Source of the DNA: Methanosarcina sp. 2.H.T.1A.6 | GTDB lineage: Archaea > Halobacteriota > Methanosarcinia > Methanosarcinales > Methanosarcinaceae | DNA: 64,000 nt | Direction: 5' to 3' | Assembly (NCBI RefSeq): GCF_000979455.1 | Contig: NZ_JJOY01000006.1 | Span: forward strand, 115,622 to 179,621 | Part shown: in pieces, positions 41,767 through 51,252 of the stretch | Numbering within the stretch: the first letter of the stretch is position 1 | Layout: each line of letters opens with the position of its first letter | Position numbers and translations under genes: made by a program | Notes under the pieces: generated by a model | Told to the model about the DNA's origin: nothing | The model's input: the letters and a program-made list of their open reading frames with translations, nothing else | The model's database searches: none

Positions 41767-42234
41767 ATGGCTGTATGGAAGGGAAAGAAAGTGGTTTTGC
41801 ACACCACTATGGGTGATATCACTCTTGAACTGTTTGAAGACATGCCGATTACGGCAGGAAACTTTGCAAAACTTGTGGACAAGGGCTTCTATGACGGCGT
41901 GATTTTCCACAGGATAATTGACAAATTCATGATCCAGGGCGGAGACCCGACAGGAACAGGCATGGGTGGGCCCGGCTATGAGATCCCGGACGAGTTTACG
42001 AAACACAACCGGAACGACAAGGGCACGATTTCAATGGCAAATGCCGGCCCGAACACAGGCGGAAGCCAGTTCTTCATTAACCTTGTAAATAACACCCACC
42101 TTGACAGAAATCATCCAGTTTTCGGAAAGGTTGTAGAAGGCATGGATGTTGTCGAAGCCATGGGGAAGGTAAAGGTCGACCGTCAGGACCGCCCGAAAAC
42201 CGAAGTGAAAATCGTGAAGGCTGAACTGGTCTGA
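41767..42234 (+). CDS. Peptidyl-prolyl cis-trans isomerase (cyclophilin)
   Basis: 155-residue single-domain cyclophilin of the short prokaryotic PpiB type. Active-site segments FHRIIDKFMIQGGDPTGTG (catalytic Arg, Phe, Gln), SMANAGPNTGGSQFFI and HLDRNHPVFGKVVEGMDVV are present. It has no signal peptide, so it assists proline isomerisation in cytoplasmic protein folding. A GGAAGAGG ribosome site lies nine bases before the ATG. Monocistronic; a miniature transposable element follows 45 nt after the stop. Confidence 0.95.
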   Translation: MAVWKGKKVVLHTTMGDITLELFEDMPITAGNFAKLVDKGFYDGVIFHRIIDKFMIQGGDPTGTGMGGPGYEIPDEFTKHNRNDKGTISMANAGPNTGGSQFFINLVNNTHLDRNHPVFGKVVEGMDVVEAMGKVKVDRQDRPKTEVKIVKAELV

Positions 42235-42278
42235 AGACTTTTCTATCTTCAGGTCAACCCTTATTATTTATTTTTTAT

Positions 42279-42473
42279 GTAACTATTCAGCCTGGGGAAA
42301 ACAACATCAATAGCCATATTTAGTAAGATTCAATAGGCAAATTTCTGAAAAATGATTTTATTTGATTGTTGGCTATTGATTACGGTTTTTCAATTATCAT
42401 GGTGAATAATCAGATATATCGGTTTCATCAAAATCGATATCAATCAACTGATTTTTGTAGGCTGAATAGTTAC
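42279..42473. mobile_element. 195-bp miniature inverted-repeat element, copy 1
   Basis: Ends are the perfect 15-bp inverted repeat GTAACTATTCAGCCT. Inside, CATCAATAGCCA pairs with TGGCTATTGAT, and an ATCGATATCAATCAA block lies near the right end. A second copy at 58858-59053 is about 85% identical. No coding capacity; it should be mobilised by an IS with matching ends elsewhere in the genome. Confidence 0.85.
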
Positions 42474-42548
42474 TTTTTTATTTTTTTTCCGTGAGGAATC
42501 AATTTCCGTAACGGCCTATGACGATTTCAGTTTTGCATCCTCAGATTT

Positions 42549-42690
42549 TAGGATTTCTGATTACGTTTTAGGATTTCTGATTACGTTTTAGGATTTCTGA
42601 TTACGTTTTAGGATTTTAGATTACGTTTAAGGATTTTGGATTACGTTTTAGAATTTAGGATTACGTTTTAGGATTCGGGATGATTTTTTA
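42549..42690. repeat. 20-bp tandem repeat
   Basis: Six to seven copies of GGATTTCTGATTACGTTTTA, degenerating to the right, where a second family (ATTCTAACTATTTGTTC, three copies to about 42800) takes over. Noncoding; fills the 720-bp gap before the ribonucleotide reductase together with the miniature element. Confidence 0.85.
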
Positions 42691-42956
42691 GGATCATGGA
42701 TTCTACTTATTTGTTCAAATTCTTTTTAGGATTACATTTCTAACTATTTGTTCGAACCATGTTTAGAATTATGGATTCTAACTATTTGTTCTGATTATGT
42801 TTTCTCATCAGCCATTCTTATCACGCTTTCTAACCGAGTTTTCGGATAAAATGATAAAAAATCCCGTATAATTATGGAATACTATTTCTTTTTAGCGAAA
42901 AACACCGAAACCTGCTTACGGAAACCTGATGGAGATTCACGGGAGAAACGATTTAG

Positions 42957-44624
42957 GTGCTGGATACTGAGGAAGGATGGGATGCTCTGGTTGCCGAAGC
43001 TCTTAAGGCCAGGTACCTGCGCGAAGGGGAGAAAGGCTGGGAGGACATCTGTGAAAGGGTGGCAAAAGCAATTGCAACGGGTGAAGAAGAATATCTGGAA
43101 TTCAAAGACCTTATGATCCGTAAAATCTTTCTTCCGAGTTCTCCCACGCTTATGAACGCAGGTACGGAACTGGGCCAGCTAGCCGCATGTTTTGTAGTCC
43201 CTGTGGAGGACAGTGTCGAGGAAATTTTTGATGCTCTCAAAACCGCAGCCCTTATCCAGAAGACCGGAGGAGGGACCGGGTTTGACTTCTCAAAGGTGAG
43301 GCCAAAAGGGTCTCAGGCCCTTTGCGTTGACGGGGTTGCCAGCGGTCCGCTTTCTTTCATGAAGCTCTTCAACGAGGCAACGGAAGTCATCAAGCAGTTT
43401 GGCAGGCGCAGAGGCGCAAATATAGGAATCCTGGACGTTTCCCATGACGACCTCATACCTTTCATCAGGGCCAAGCACGTTGAAGGGAACTTCAGGAATT
43501 TCAACCTGTCAGTAATGGTCCCTGATGCTTTTATCAAGCTTGTTGAAGCAGGCAGCACTGAAGAGGTCTGGAACCCCCGGACAGGTGCAACGGTTGGGAC
43601 CATATTCTCCGAAATCGTTGATGGGGTCTGGAGGAACGGGGAACCGGGCGTTCTCTTCTATGACCGTATAAACAGGGATAACTTCACCCCGAAACTTGGG
43701 AACATCACTGCCACAAACCCCTGCGGAGAAGAGCCTCTCCTGCCCTATGAGTCTTGCAACCTGGGCAGCATTAACCTTTCCCTTTTTGTTGTGGACGGAA
43801 AAATCAACTGGGATTCTCTGAGGGAAACCGCCGGAAAAGCTGTCCGTTTCCTTGATAATGAAATTGACATAAATGTGTACCCTGTCCCGGAGATTGGGGA
43901 AGCAACCAGAAAGACAAGGAAAATTGGACTAGGAGTTATGGGATTTCATGATATGCTTTTGAAACTGGGGCTGCCCTATGACTCAACAGAAGCTCTCGAG
44001 CTTGCAGAAAAGCTTATGGAGCAGATTAGCCGGGCTGCAGTCCGGGAATCAAGAAAACTTGCGGCAGAAAAAGAACCTTTTCCGGAACATGAAAACTCCG
44101 CCTGGGAACTTCCAATGAGAAACGCCGCATTGACTGCAATTGCCCCGACCGGAACTATCAGTATTCTTGCAAACTGTTCTGCAGGGATTGAACCTGTTTT
44201 CAGCTGGGTTTACAGGCGGACCCGTACAGTGGGAAAAGAATTCCTGCTTGTTCACCCCCTCTTTGAGGCACATTTTAAGCCAGAACTTTCGGAACCTGAT
44301 TACCTCCGGCTCCTTGAGTATGTCTATACGCATGGCACCCTGCAGGACATAAAAGACCCGAAAATAGTGAACGAAGATGAAAAAAGGCTCTTCAGGTCAG
44401 CCCTTGATATTAGCTGGAAGACTCATATTGATGTACAGGCGGCCTTTCAGCGCCACTGCCATGCAGGAATCTCAAAGACCATCAACATGCCTGCAGATGC
44501 CAAAAAGGAAGATATTGAGAAAGCTCTGATTTACGCCTGGAAGCAGGGATTAAAGGGGCTTACAATCTACAGGACCGGAAGCAGACAGCATGTGGTTCTC
44601 AACTTGAAAAAGTCAGGAAACTAA
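42957..44624 (+). CDS. Adenosylcobalamin-dependent ribonucleotide reductase (class II), short form
   Basis: 555 residues of class II ribonucleotide reductase, which makes deoxynucleotides using a B12-generated radical. Redox Cys78 ([10 protein letters not shown]), catalytic Asn254, Cys256 and Glu258 (NPCGEE), and the partner cysteine in [15 protein letters not shown] are conserved, as is the phosphate-binding [11 protein letters not shown] at 42957 is the only reasonable start. It ends at ...[17 protein letters not shown] without the C-terminal CxxC tail (often with a zinc-binding region) that most NrdJ proteins use for re-reduction, so a different mode of reduction or a lost C terminus is implied. 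Monocistronic. Confidence 0.9.
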   Translation: MLDTEEGWDALVAEALKARYLREGEKGWEDICERVAKAIATGEEEYLEFKDLMIRKIFLPSSPTLMNAGTELGQLAACFVVPVEDSVEEIFDALKTAALIQKTGGGTGFDFSKVRPKGSQALCVDGVASGPLSFMKLFNEATEVIKQFGRRRGANIGILDVSHDDLIPFIRAKHVEGNFRNFNLSVMVPDAFIKLVEAGSTEEVWNPRTGATVGTIFSEIVDGVWRNGEPGVLFYDRINRDNFTPKLGNITATNPCGEEPLLPYESCNLGSINLSLFVVDGKINWDSLRETAGKAVRFLDNEIDINVYPVPEIGEATRKTRKIGLGVMGFHDMLLKLGLPYDSTEALELAEKLMEQISRAAVRESRKLAAEKEPFPEHENSAWELPMRNAALTAIAPTGTISILANCSAGIEPVFSWVYRRTRTVGKEFLLVHPLFEAHFKPELSEPDYLRLLEYVYTHGTLQDIKDPKIVNEDEKRLFRSALDISWKTHIDVQAAFQRHCHAGISKTINMPADAKKEDIEKALIYAWKQGLKGLTIYRTGSRQHVVLNLKKSGN

Positions 44625-44761
44625 TTCCGGAAACTGAACTGTCTCTGGCAGGGTAATTTTGGAGTATTGGCCTCCCACTGCAGAATAAAAATACCCTTTG
44701 TAATAAGTTCTTTAATTTTTTTAGTAAGTATTATATTACCAGAATTATAGTTATCTCACTA

Positions 44762-44772
44762 AAAATATATAT
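44762..44772 (+). promoter_or_regulatory. TATA box of the first EamA transporter gene
   Basis: AAAATATATAT centred 28 nt before the ATG at 44796, so the transcript is probably leaderless. Confidence 0.5.
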
Positions 44773-44795
44773 ACATTCGTCCCTCCAGAATATAT

Positions 44796-45773
44796 ATGAC
44801 TGTTTCTGTGACTGCTGCCTCCAAACACCACCTTGAACTGCTCACTGCGTGTGTTATATATGGTACCGTCGGAATTTTCATGGAATGGCTCAAGGATATG
44901 TCTGTAGGTTCGATTATTTTCTACAGGGTCCTTTTCGGGCTTTCAGCCATACTGTGTTATCTTGCAATTACCGGAAACCTCGGTCAGCTCTCGTTGAAAA
45001 GGAAGAAAAAGTACCTCCTTCTTCTGGGAATTCTATACGTTTCGCAGATGTTTTCCTACTATTCTGCAATTCGGTACCTGGGAGCTTCTTCTGCTGTCCT
45101 TCTCCTGTATACTGATCCTATATACCTGACTTTCCTTGCACCCGTTCTTCTAGGTGAAAAGAATACTGGAAAAACTATTCTTGCTCTTTTCCTGGGTCTG
45201 ATAGGCGTCTTCTACGTAACAAGGCCCGAAGGCGGTTTTGAACAACTTGAATTTGGAAGCAACTATCTTAAAGGAGTAATCTTCGGGCTCGTAGGAGGGC
45301 TCTTCAGCAGTGGAGTCATAATATCTGTCCGCTTCCTCAGGGACGAGTACAACGGCCTTACCCAGCTTGTCTGGCAGAGTGTAATCAGTCTGGTCTTCCT
45401 CTCTCCTTTTGCAATCTCCCTTCCAGGACAGGTACTCGCTGCAAACCTTCCCGTCCTCATGCTTTTCGGCTTCCTCATCACCGGTGTAGGTGCAGTGTTC
45501 TATATAAGAGGCGTTGCGGGCGTAAGCGCCATTACAGGCAGCGTCCTCACCCTTCTTGAGCCGGTTTCCTGTATCTTTTTTGATCACACCGTTCTGGGAA
45601 GCCCTGTTCACAGCGGGATGCTTATAGGTTCCTTCTTTATCCTTGCAGCAGCAGTCGTAGTAAGCCTGGATAACTCTGTTTTCCTGAAGAAGTTGATTTT
45701 CGGGGAAAAGATGGGATTAAGCAAAAAGATACCCTTCTGGAAAAAAGAACTTTTAAGGGTACAGGGTAAATAA
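44796..45773 (+). CDS. EamA/DMT-superfamily transporter, first of a pair
   Basis: 325 residues with about ten membrane helices arranged as two five-helix EamA repeats (GTVGIFMEWLKDMSVGSIIF in the first, GVIFGLVGGLFSSGVIISVR in the second). The family exports or imports amino acids and other metabolites; substrate not predictable. A basic cytoplasmic tail (GEKMGLSKKIPFWKKELLRV) ends the protein. It is about 45% similar to the next gene, its tandem duplicate. A TATA box 28 nt before the ATG and no Shine-Dalgarno sequence point to a leaderless mRNA. Confidence 0.88.
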   Translation: MTVSVTAASKHHLELLTACVIYGTVGIFMEWLKDMSVGSIIFYRVLFGLSAILCYLAITGNLGQLSLKRKKKYLLLLGILYVSQMFSYYSAIRYLGASSAVLLLYTDPIYLTFLAPVLLGEKNTGKTILALFLGLIGVFYVTRPEGGFEQLEFGSNYLKGVIFGLVGGLFSSGVIISVRFLRDEYNGLTQLVWQSVISLVFLSPFAISLPGQVLAANLPVLMLFGFLITGVGAVFYIRGVAGVSAITGSVLTLLEPVSCIFFDHTVLGSPVHSGMLIGSFFILAAAVVVSLDNSVFLKKLIFGEKMGLSKKIPFWKKELLRVQGK

Positions 45774-45798
45774 GTACCCTGTTTTCTTTTTTATAATT

Positions 45799-45903
45799 AC
45801 GGATTTCTTCCATACGGATTTCTTCCATACAGATTTCTACCATACAGATTTTTACCATACAGATTTCTACCATACAGATTTCTACCATACAGATTTCTAC
45901 CAG
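45799..45903. repeat. 15-bp tandem repeat between the two transporter genes
   Basis: Seven copies of ACAGATTTCTACCAT. The unit is a multiple of three, so the reverse frame reads as repeated Met-Val-Glu-Ile-Cys; that frame is not a gene. Confidence 0.9.
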
Positions 45904-45917
45904 TTTTTTCCTTTTCC

Positions 45918-45930
45918 AAAAAATATATAT
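45918..45930 (+). promoter_or_regulatory. TATA box of the second EamA transporter gene
   Basis: AAAAAATATATAT centred 28 nt before the ATG at 45954, exactly as for the first transporter; leaderless transcript expected. Confidence 0.5.
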
Positions 45931-45953
45931 CTGCAGTCTTTTAATTCTCGAAT

Positions 45954-46874
45954 ATGCCAGTTCAGGGAAACTCTTTCAAGCCGTACTCCGAGGTCATAAC
46001 AGGCAGTATCATTTATGGCACTATAGGAGTTTTTCTGGACAGGGTCCAGGACATGTCCGTAGGGTCTATTCTCTTCTGCAGGCTCTTTTTCGGGTTATGC
46101 ATGATTTTCTTTTATCTGCTGATGAGCGGAAGCCTTGAACAGCTCAGGCCCGGCAGGAACAAAAAATATCTTCTGCTGCTGGGTTTTCTGAATGCGATAA
46201 CAGGCATATGCTATTTCTCGGCTATAAGGTACAGCGGAATTTCCGTTGCTGTCCTGCTCCTTTATACTGCTCCTGTATATGTCAATCTGCTTGCTCCTTC
46301 AATCCTTGGAGAAAAAAATAACAGCAAAAGCCTACTGCCTCTTTTTCTTTCAGTTGCAGGGGTATTATTTATTACCCGTCCCGGAGAGGTCCTGGCAAGC
46401 CTGAGTACAGGGTCCGATTTTATGAAAGGCCTGTTATTCGGCCTGCTTTCAGGGCTCTCCTTTGGCACCACCATAATAACGATCCGCTACCTTAGGCATG
46501 ACTATACAGGGATATCCCAGACTTTCTGGCTGACCGGAATAAGCCTTCTCTTTATGCTGCCGTCTGCCCTTTCAACTCCCATCCCTGTCTACTTTAGAAA
46601 CTTCGGTACTCTGCTTCTCTTCGGTTTGACCATTACACTTGCAGCCATCCTCTACCTCAAAGGAATTTCGGGCATAAGGGCGCAGACAGGCAGCATTCTT
46701 GCCCTGCTAGAACCTGTATCGGGAATTTTCTTTGACACTGCAGTCCTGAGAAACCCTCTCTATATCTCAACTTTTCTGGGCTGTGTCCTCATCCTGACAG
46801 CGGCTTATCTTGTGAGCCAGGCCAGGGACGCAGAAGAAGTCCCTGAAGATTCCCTCCCCTCACCGCTTGCCTGA
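45954..46874 (+). CDS. EamA/DMT-superfamily transporter, second of a pair
   Basis: 306 residues, ten helices, two EamA repeats; the segment YGTIGVFLDRVQDMSVGSIL mirrors the first transporter. Helix-loop motifs RYSGISVAVLLLYTAPVYVN and the C-terminal AQTGSILALLEPVSGIFF are typical. Substrate unknown. Its last 15 bases overlap the 3' end of the convergent fdhB gene, which limits space for a terminator. Confidence 0.88.
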   Translation: MPVQGNSFKPYSEVITGSIIYGTIGVFLDRVQDMSVGSILFCRLFFGLCMIFFYLLMSGSLEQLRPGRNKKYLLLLGFLNAITGICYFSAIRYSGISVAVLLLYTAPVYVNLLAPSILGEKNNSKSLLPLFLSVAGVLFITRPGEVLASLSTGSDFMKGLLFGLLSGLSFGTTIITIRYLRHDYTGISQTFWLTGISLLFMLPSALSTPIPVYFRNFGTLLLFGLTITLAAILYLKGISGIRAQTGSILALLEPVSGIFFDTAVLRNPLYISTFLGCVLILTAAYLVSQARDAEEVPEDSLPSPLA

Positions 46875-48062
46875 TTTATTCTGTCCCTTTTCGTGAAAGA
46901 AAGCTTCCAGAGGTGCAACCGTCGGAAGGGAGAGGTCCTCCCCTGCCCTGTACCCGTAGAGTTCCTGAAGCTCCACAGCAAAGGAATGCATGAAAAGCGC
47001 ATTGGGGATGTCCATTGGACAGAGTTCCTCGCACTGCCCGCAGTTGATGCAGGAATCCGCAACAAGGGAATAGCGAAGCGTGTGGAACGCAAAAGCGGGA
47101 GGGACCTTTCCGGAAGCGTCTACTGTAAAATCGGAGGGTTTTGCATGGGGGAGGGCAGGGCAGACTTCAATGCAGGTGTAGCACTTGATGCAGCGGGAAG
47201 TTTCATTTATTAGCTGTTTCAGGCGAGCCTTCCCCTCTCCCAGCGCCCGGAAGTCTTTTTCCCTCCATTCCTCAGCCAGGTTCAGCATCGACCGCTCTAT
47301 TTTACCCCGGACCTCCAGCCCTTTCGGAACGGGTGAAGAGGCTTTGATAGCTCCTGAGGCTTCAGCTTTTTCAAGCAGCTCTGCACCTTTTGCGCTGCAG
47401 ACCTCAACAAAAGTTGCTTCCGTGCCAATAACGCCCCATTCCCCACAGGCAAGGTCAGCCTGTCTCGGGATTTTCAGCTTGCAACGCCTGCAGTTACTCC
47501 TGCGCCCATAGCCTTCCTCTTCAAGTTCGTCCATGGGCACTGAAAATTCCCCTTCAGGAGTCCTGAAGATGAACTTCCCCTTTGAAATCCTTTCCTTTTC
47601 AACCGAATCAGGGTCCAATGCAAACTTTTCTGCAGCCATTTTCCTTGCCATTTCCGGACTGACCGAACCTCCGCAGTTCAACCCCAGCATGAGGATATTT
47701 TCCAGCCTGACCTCTCCCCGCTTTGCAAGCTCGTAAAGCCCCATTACATCGCAGCCTTTCAGGGCAGCTGCAACCTTCAGGTCCTTTGCCCCACCCAGGT
47801 AACTGCTGAAAAGCCTGGAGAGAAGAAGAGTCCCACAGTGCAGGGAGCCCGAAATGTCCGAAATTTCCGCCGGGTCTGTGATCAGCACCGGAACAGCGTC
47901 GTAGAGGTCTGCACCTTTCCTTACCCCAAGTACTGCGTCCACGCTTCCGCTTTCCAGGGCGAACTTCAAAAGGGCTGATACCGCACCCCCAGACTCGCCT
48001 TTTTCCAGAAACTCCCGGCCACAGGCCCGGACATAAAACTTGTCTCCTTTCAAAGGTTTCAA
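46860..48062 (-). CDS. fdhB: F420-type formate dehydrogenase beta subunit (FrhB/FdhB family)
   Basis: 400 residues. An N-terminal F420/FAD-binding FrhB region (KGESGGAVSALLKFALESG, LGLNCGGSVSPEMA, NCRRCKLKIPRQADLACGEWG) followed by two [4Fe-4S] motifs, CIKCYTCIEVCP (about 296-307) and CINCGQCEELCP (about 342-353). It passes electrons from FdhA to coenzyme F420. Its ATG overlaps the fdhA stop (ATGA), so the two are translationally coupled. No carbonic anhydrase or formate transporter gene is next to it. Confidence 0.9.
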   Translation of the reverse strand: MKPLKGDKFYVRACGREFLEKGESGGAVSALLKFALESGSVDAVLGVRKGADLYDAVPVLITDPAEISDISGSLHCGTLLLSRLFSSYLGGAKDLKVAAALKGCDVMGLYELAKRGEVRLENILMLGLNCGGSVSPEMARKMAAEKFALDPDSVEKERISKGKFIFRTPEGEFSVPMDELEEEGYGRRSNCRRCKLKIPRQADLACGEWGVIGTEATFVEVCSAKGAELLEKAEASGAIKASSPVPKGLEVRGKIERSMLNLAEEWREKDFRALGEGKARLKQLINETSRCIKCYTCIEVCPALPHAKPSDFTVDASGKVPPAFAFHTLRYSLVADSCINCGQCEELCPMDIPNALFMHSFAVELQELYGYRAGEDLSLPTVAPLEAFFHEKGQNKSGKR

Positions 48063-50203
48063 AGTTTTCCCTCCGCCGTTTCTACTTGCTCTACCTGTTC
48101 TACTTGTTCTACTTGCTCTACCTGTTCTACTGGTTCCACCTGTTCTACTGGCTTTATTTTCTCTACCCTGACCGCACAGGCCTTGTACTCCGGAATCTTT
48201 GCCACGGGGTCAAGGGCTCCGCTGGTCAGCAGGTTGGCCGCACATTCCTTAAAATGGAAGGGGATGAAAACAACCCCAGGTTTTATGTCTTCCGTAACCA
48301 TTGCAGGGATTTCGATTTTCCCCCTCCGGGAAAGTACGCGGACTTTTTCCCGGTTACTGACTCCAAGTTTTTCCGCATCCTTCGGGTGAAGCTCCACCCA
48401 GCCGGTCCTGACTTCGGAGTCCAGGGTTTCTGACCTGCGGGTCATGGTCCCGGTGTGCCAGTGCCAGATATTTCTTCCTGTGGTAAGGATGAGGGGATAT
48501 TCCGTATCCGGGACTTCGGCAGGAGGCTTCCATTCCACGGCGGAAAACTCCCCCAGCCCGTCCGGGGTGGCAAATTTTTCGGTATGCAGGATGGGCGTTC
48601 CTGGATGGGACCTGTCCGGACAGGGCCACTGGAGAGAGTCAGGGTTTTCAAGGCGCTCGTAGCTCATGCCCCCATACTGGGGAACAACCTTTGCAATTTC
48701 CTCAAAAACCTCAGCTTCATTCAGGTAGGAAAACTGCGGCCTGTACCCCATACTCCCGGCAAGTTCGCAGATAATGCGCCAGTCTGCTTTAGCTTCTCCC
48801 GGCGGGTCAAGGGCTTTTCGGAGCCGCTGGACACGGCGCTCGGTGTTGGTCTGGGTCCCGTTTTTTTCTGCATAACAGGCTGCAGGCAGGACGACGTCAG
48901 CAAACTTTGCAGTCTCGCTCAGGAAAATGTCCTGTACGACCAGAAAGTCCAGGTGTTCCAGGGCTTTTCTGACCCTGTTCAGGTCCGGGTCCGAGAGCAT
49001 GAAATTTTCTCCCATAACGTACATGCACCTCACAGGCGATGTCCCTTCAGCAAGCTCTTCTATCAGCTCTGTGACCGTGATTCCCGCTTTTTCAGGAAGT
49101 CCTCCGGCGCCCCAGATAGATTCCATCGTCCTGCGGACTTCAGGACCTGAAACCTTCCGGTACCCTGGATATACGTCCGGCAGGCAACCCATGTCGCAGG
49201 CGCCCTGTACATTGTTCTGCCCCCGCAGGGGGTTGACCCCTCCTCCGGGAACCCCAAGGTTTCCGGTCAGCAGCATCAGGTTTGCCGTGGACTTCACGTT
49301 GTCTACCCCCACCGTATGCTGGGTGATGCCCATGGAGTAGAGAAGGGCAGAAGGCTTTGAATGAGCGATCCACTCAGCTGCGGTTTTTAAGTCTTCCTCA
49401 GGCACTCCTGTGATTTTCGAGACCTTCGGCAGGGAATAAGCCTCCTGCATGACAACGGTTTTCATTGCTTCAAAATTTTTTGTCCTTTTCGCAATGAATG
49501 CCGAATCTTCCCAGCCGTTTGCTATGACGTGGTGCATGAGCCCGTTCAGGAGGGCCACGTCTGTTCCCGAGTACATGGAAAGGTAGAGGTCTGCCTGTTT
49601 TGCCGTGGGTGTGAAGCGGGGGTCCGCATAGATTATTTTAGCCCCCTTCTTCTTTGCAAGAATTACCCTCCTGCCTATAAGGGGGTGCTGCTCTAAGGTA
49701 TTGCTCCCGATAATGAAGATGCATTTCGACTCTTCCAGGTCCGCAATTGAATTCGTCATGGCTCCAGAACCGAAAACTGCAGCAAGGCCAGCGACTGTAG
49801 AGGAGTGGCAGAGTCTTGCACAGTGGTCAACGTTGGAAGTCTTAAGGACAACCCGGGCAAATTTCTGCATAAGGTAGTTGTCCTCGTTTGAGGTCTTTGC
49901 TGAAGAGAGACAGGCAATTTCCTCAGGGAAAAAAGTAGTGAACTTCCCTGCAACCAGGGTCAGAGCTTCTTCCCAGCTCGCTTCCGCAAGCTGTCCGTTT
50001 TTCCTGACCAGCGGCTTTACAAGCCGGTCCTTGCTGTGGATGAACTCGTGGGCATACCTGCCCTTCTGGCAAAGCTTCCCCGAATTGACAGGAGCCCGGT
50101 GCCAGGGCTCGATGCCTGCAATCCTTTTGTCCTTTACCACAAGGTTAAAGCCACATCCTGTTCCGCAGTAGGGACAGGTTGTGGGGACGTATTTCAATTC
50201 CAT
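48059..50203 (-). CDS. fdhA: Formate dehydrogenase alpha subunit (molybdopterin)
   Basis: 714 residues. [4Fe-4S] ligands Cys10, Cys13, Cys17 and Cys45 are at the N terminus. The active-site residue aligned with selenocysteine of E. coli FdhF is Cys132 followed by His133 (ARLCHSSTVAGL). Molybdopterin-binding blocks include IIGSNTLEQHPL, GGGVNPLRGQNNVQGACDMG and TGRNIWHWHTGTMTRR. It oxidises formate to CO2 (or reverse). The C terminus ends in about ten Val-Glu-Gln-type triplets (PVEQVEQVEQ) encoded by a 9-bp tandem repeat at 48086-48150, not part of the enzyme fold. No Tat signal, so cytoplasmic. First gene of the operon. Confidence 0.93.
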   Translation of the reverse strand: MELKYVPTTCPYCGTGCGFNLVVKDKRIAGIEPWHRAPVNSGKLCQKGRYAHEFIHSKDRLVKPLVRKNGQLAEASWEEALTLVAGKFTTFFPEEIACLSSAKTSNEDNYLMQKFARVVLKTSNVDHCARLCHSSTVAGLAAVFGSGAMTNSIADLEESKCIFIIGSNTLEQHPLIGRRVILAKKKGAKIIYADPRFTPTAKQADLYLSMYSGTDVALLNGLMHHVIANGWEDSAFIAKRTKNFEAMKTVVMQEAYSLPKVSKITGVPEEDLKTAAEWIAHSKPSALLYSMGITQHTVGVDNVKSTANLMLLTGNLGVPGGGVNPLRGQNNVQGACDMGCLPDVYPGYRKVSGPEVRRTMESIWGAGGLPEKAGITVTELIEELAEGTSPVRCMYVMGENFMLSDPDLNRVRKALEHLDFLVVQDIFLSETAKFADVVLPAACYAEKNGTQTNTERRVQRLRKALDPPGEAKADWRIICELAGSMGYRPQFSYLNEAEVFEEIAKVVPQYGGMSYERLENPDSLQWPCPDRSHPGTPILHTEKFATPDGLGEFSAVEWKPPAEVPDTEYPLILTTGRNIWHWHTGTMTRRSETLDSEVRTGWVELHPKDAEKLGVSNREKVRVLSRRGKIEIPAMVTEDIKPGVVFIPFHFKECAANLLTSGALDPVAKIPEYKACAVRVEKIKPVEQVEPVEQVEQVEQVEQVEQVETAEGKL

Positions 50204-50293
50204 GTTCTTCCTCCCCTTAAGCTGATGGGATCTGATAAGCTGTTAATCATGAATATTGATTAATCCTTCATAAAATAGTTAATCTTGCAGTAA

Positions 50294-50352
50294 AGACGGG
50301 ATCAGGAATAAAGATGGGGTCAGGAATAAAGACGGGATCAGGAATAAAGATG
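50294..50352. repeat. 18-bp tandem repeat upstream of fdhA
   Basis: Three copies of GACGGGATCAGGAATAAA. They lie in the 364-bp divergent gap between fdhA and the ABC ATPase gene; no regulatory palindrome is obvious there. Confidence 0.8.
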
Positions 50353-50567
50353 CCGAAATGATCGTTCGGTAAAAATTTGAAACTGTATTGTGAATTCTCA
50401 GTTTATCTGGAGTCTCTGATACTTTGCGGGAATCTTATCGGGCTCGATCAGCCTTTTTGGATTCCAGAGCTTCTCCTTATTCCCGGCTTTTGCCCCTCTG
50501 CCCAAAACCTCTTTACTTAAGAAGCCCTCTATTTTTAACATAAAAATTATGAAAATACAGGAAAAGC

Positions 50568-51251
50568 ATGACAGACGGAAGCCCAATTATAGAGCTTAAG
50601 AACCTGACCAAAGTTTATAAAAACGGTGTGGAGTTCCGCGCGCTCGACAATGCAAATCTGAATATTAAAAAAGGGGAATTTGTTGCAATTGTAGGGCCTT
50701 CTGGTTCAGGTAAAAGCACACTTATGCATCTCATAGGTCTGCTCGACACACCCAGTTCAGGGACCCTCCTGATAGATGGCAATGACGTGACAAAAATGTC
50801 TGATAAGGAGCGTTCCGGGATGAGAAACAGGATGCTCGGTTTTGTCTTCCAGTATCACCACCTGCTTCCTGATTTCACTGCTCTGGAAAACGTAATGATG
50901 CCGCTCTTGATTGCGGGAAAGAGCAAGGACGAAGCAAAGGATATTGCCGAAAAACTTCTGACAGAGGTCGGGCTTGAAGACAGGATGGACCACAGGCCAG
51001 GAGAACTCTCAGGAGGGCAGAACCAGAGGGTTGCGGTAGCCCGGGCTCTTAGTTGTTCTCCGGCAATCGTACTTGGGGATGAGCCTACAGGCAACCTGGA
51101 TACTAAAGCAGGAGATCTTATCTATGAACTGCTCCGCAAACTGAACAAGGAATATAACCAGACCTTTATTGTAGTAACCCATAATGAGGAACTGGCCGGA
51201 AAAGCCGATAGGATTATCAGAATTGTAGACGGAAAAATAACGGATCAGTGA
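50568..51251 (+). CDS. ABC transporter ATP-binding protein (MacB/LolD type)
   Basis: 227 residues: Walker A GPSGSGKST (43-51), signature LSGGQNQRVAVARAL (about 145-159), Walker B IVLGDEPTGNLD and the H-loop VVTHN. The LolD/MacB/FtsE subgroup is shown by KAGDLIYELLRKLN after Walker B and by the NxDT spacing. Its partner should be a FtsX-like permease; the one at 54912 is the obvious candidate though 3.7 kb away. The next gene starts one base after its stop. Confidence 0.92.
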   Translation: MTDGSPIIELKNLTKVYKNGVEFRALDNANLNIKKGEFVAIVGPSGSGKSTLMHLIGLLDTPSSGTLLIDGNDVTKMSDKERSGMRNRMLGFVFQYHHLLPDFTALENVMMPLLIAGKSKDEAKDIAEKLLTEVGLEDRMDHRPGELSGGQNQRVAVARALSCSPAIVLGDEPTGNLDTKAGDLIYELLRKLNKEYNQTFIVVTHNEELAGKADRIIRIVDGKITDQ

Positions 51252-51252
51252 G

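Noticed and set aside
42874-43116. 80-codon frame before the ribonucleotide reductase
   Set aside because: Runs into the reductase in a different frame; the reductase N-terminal helix starts at the GTG 42957.
45637-45888. Minus-strand frame with Met-Val-Glu-Ile-Cys repeats
   Set aside because: It is the reverse reading of a 15-bp noncoding tandem repeat.
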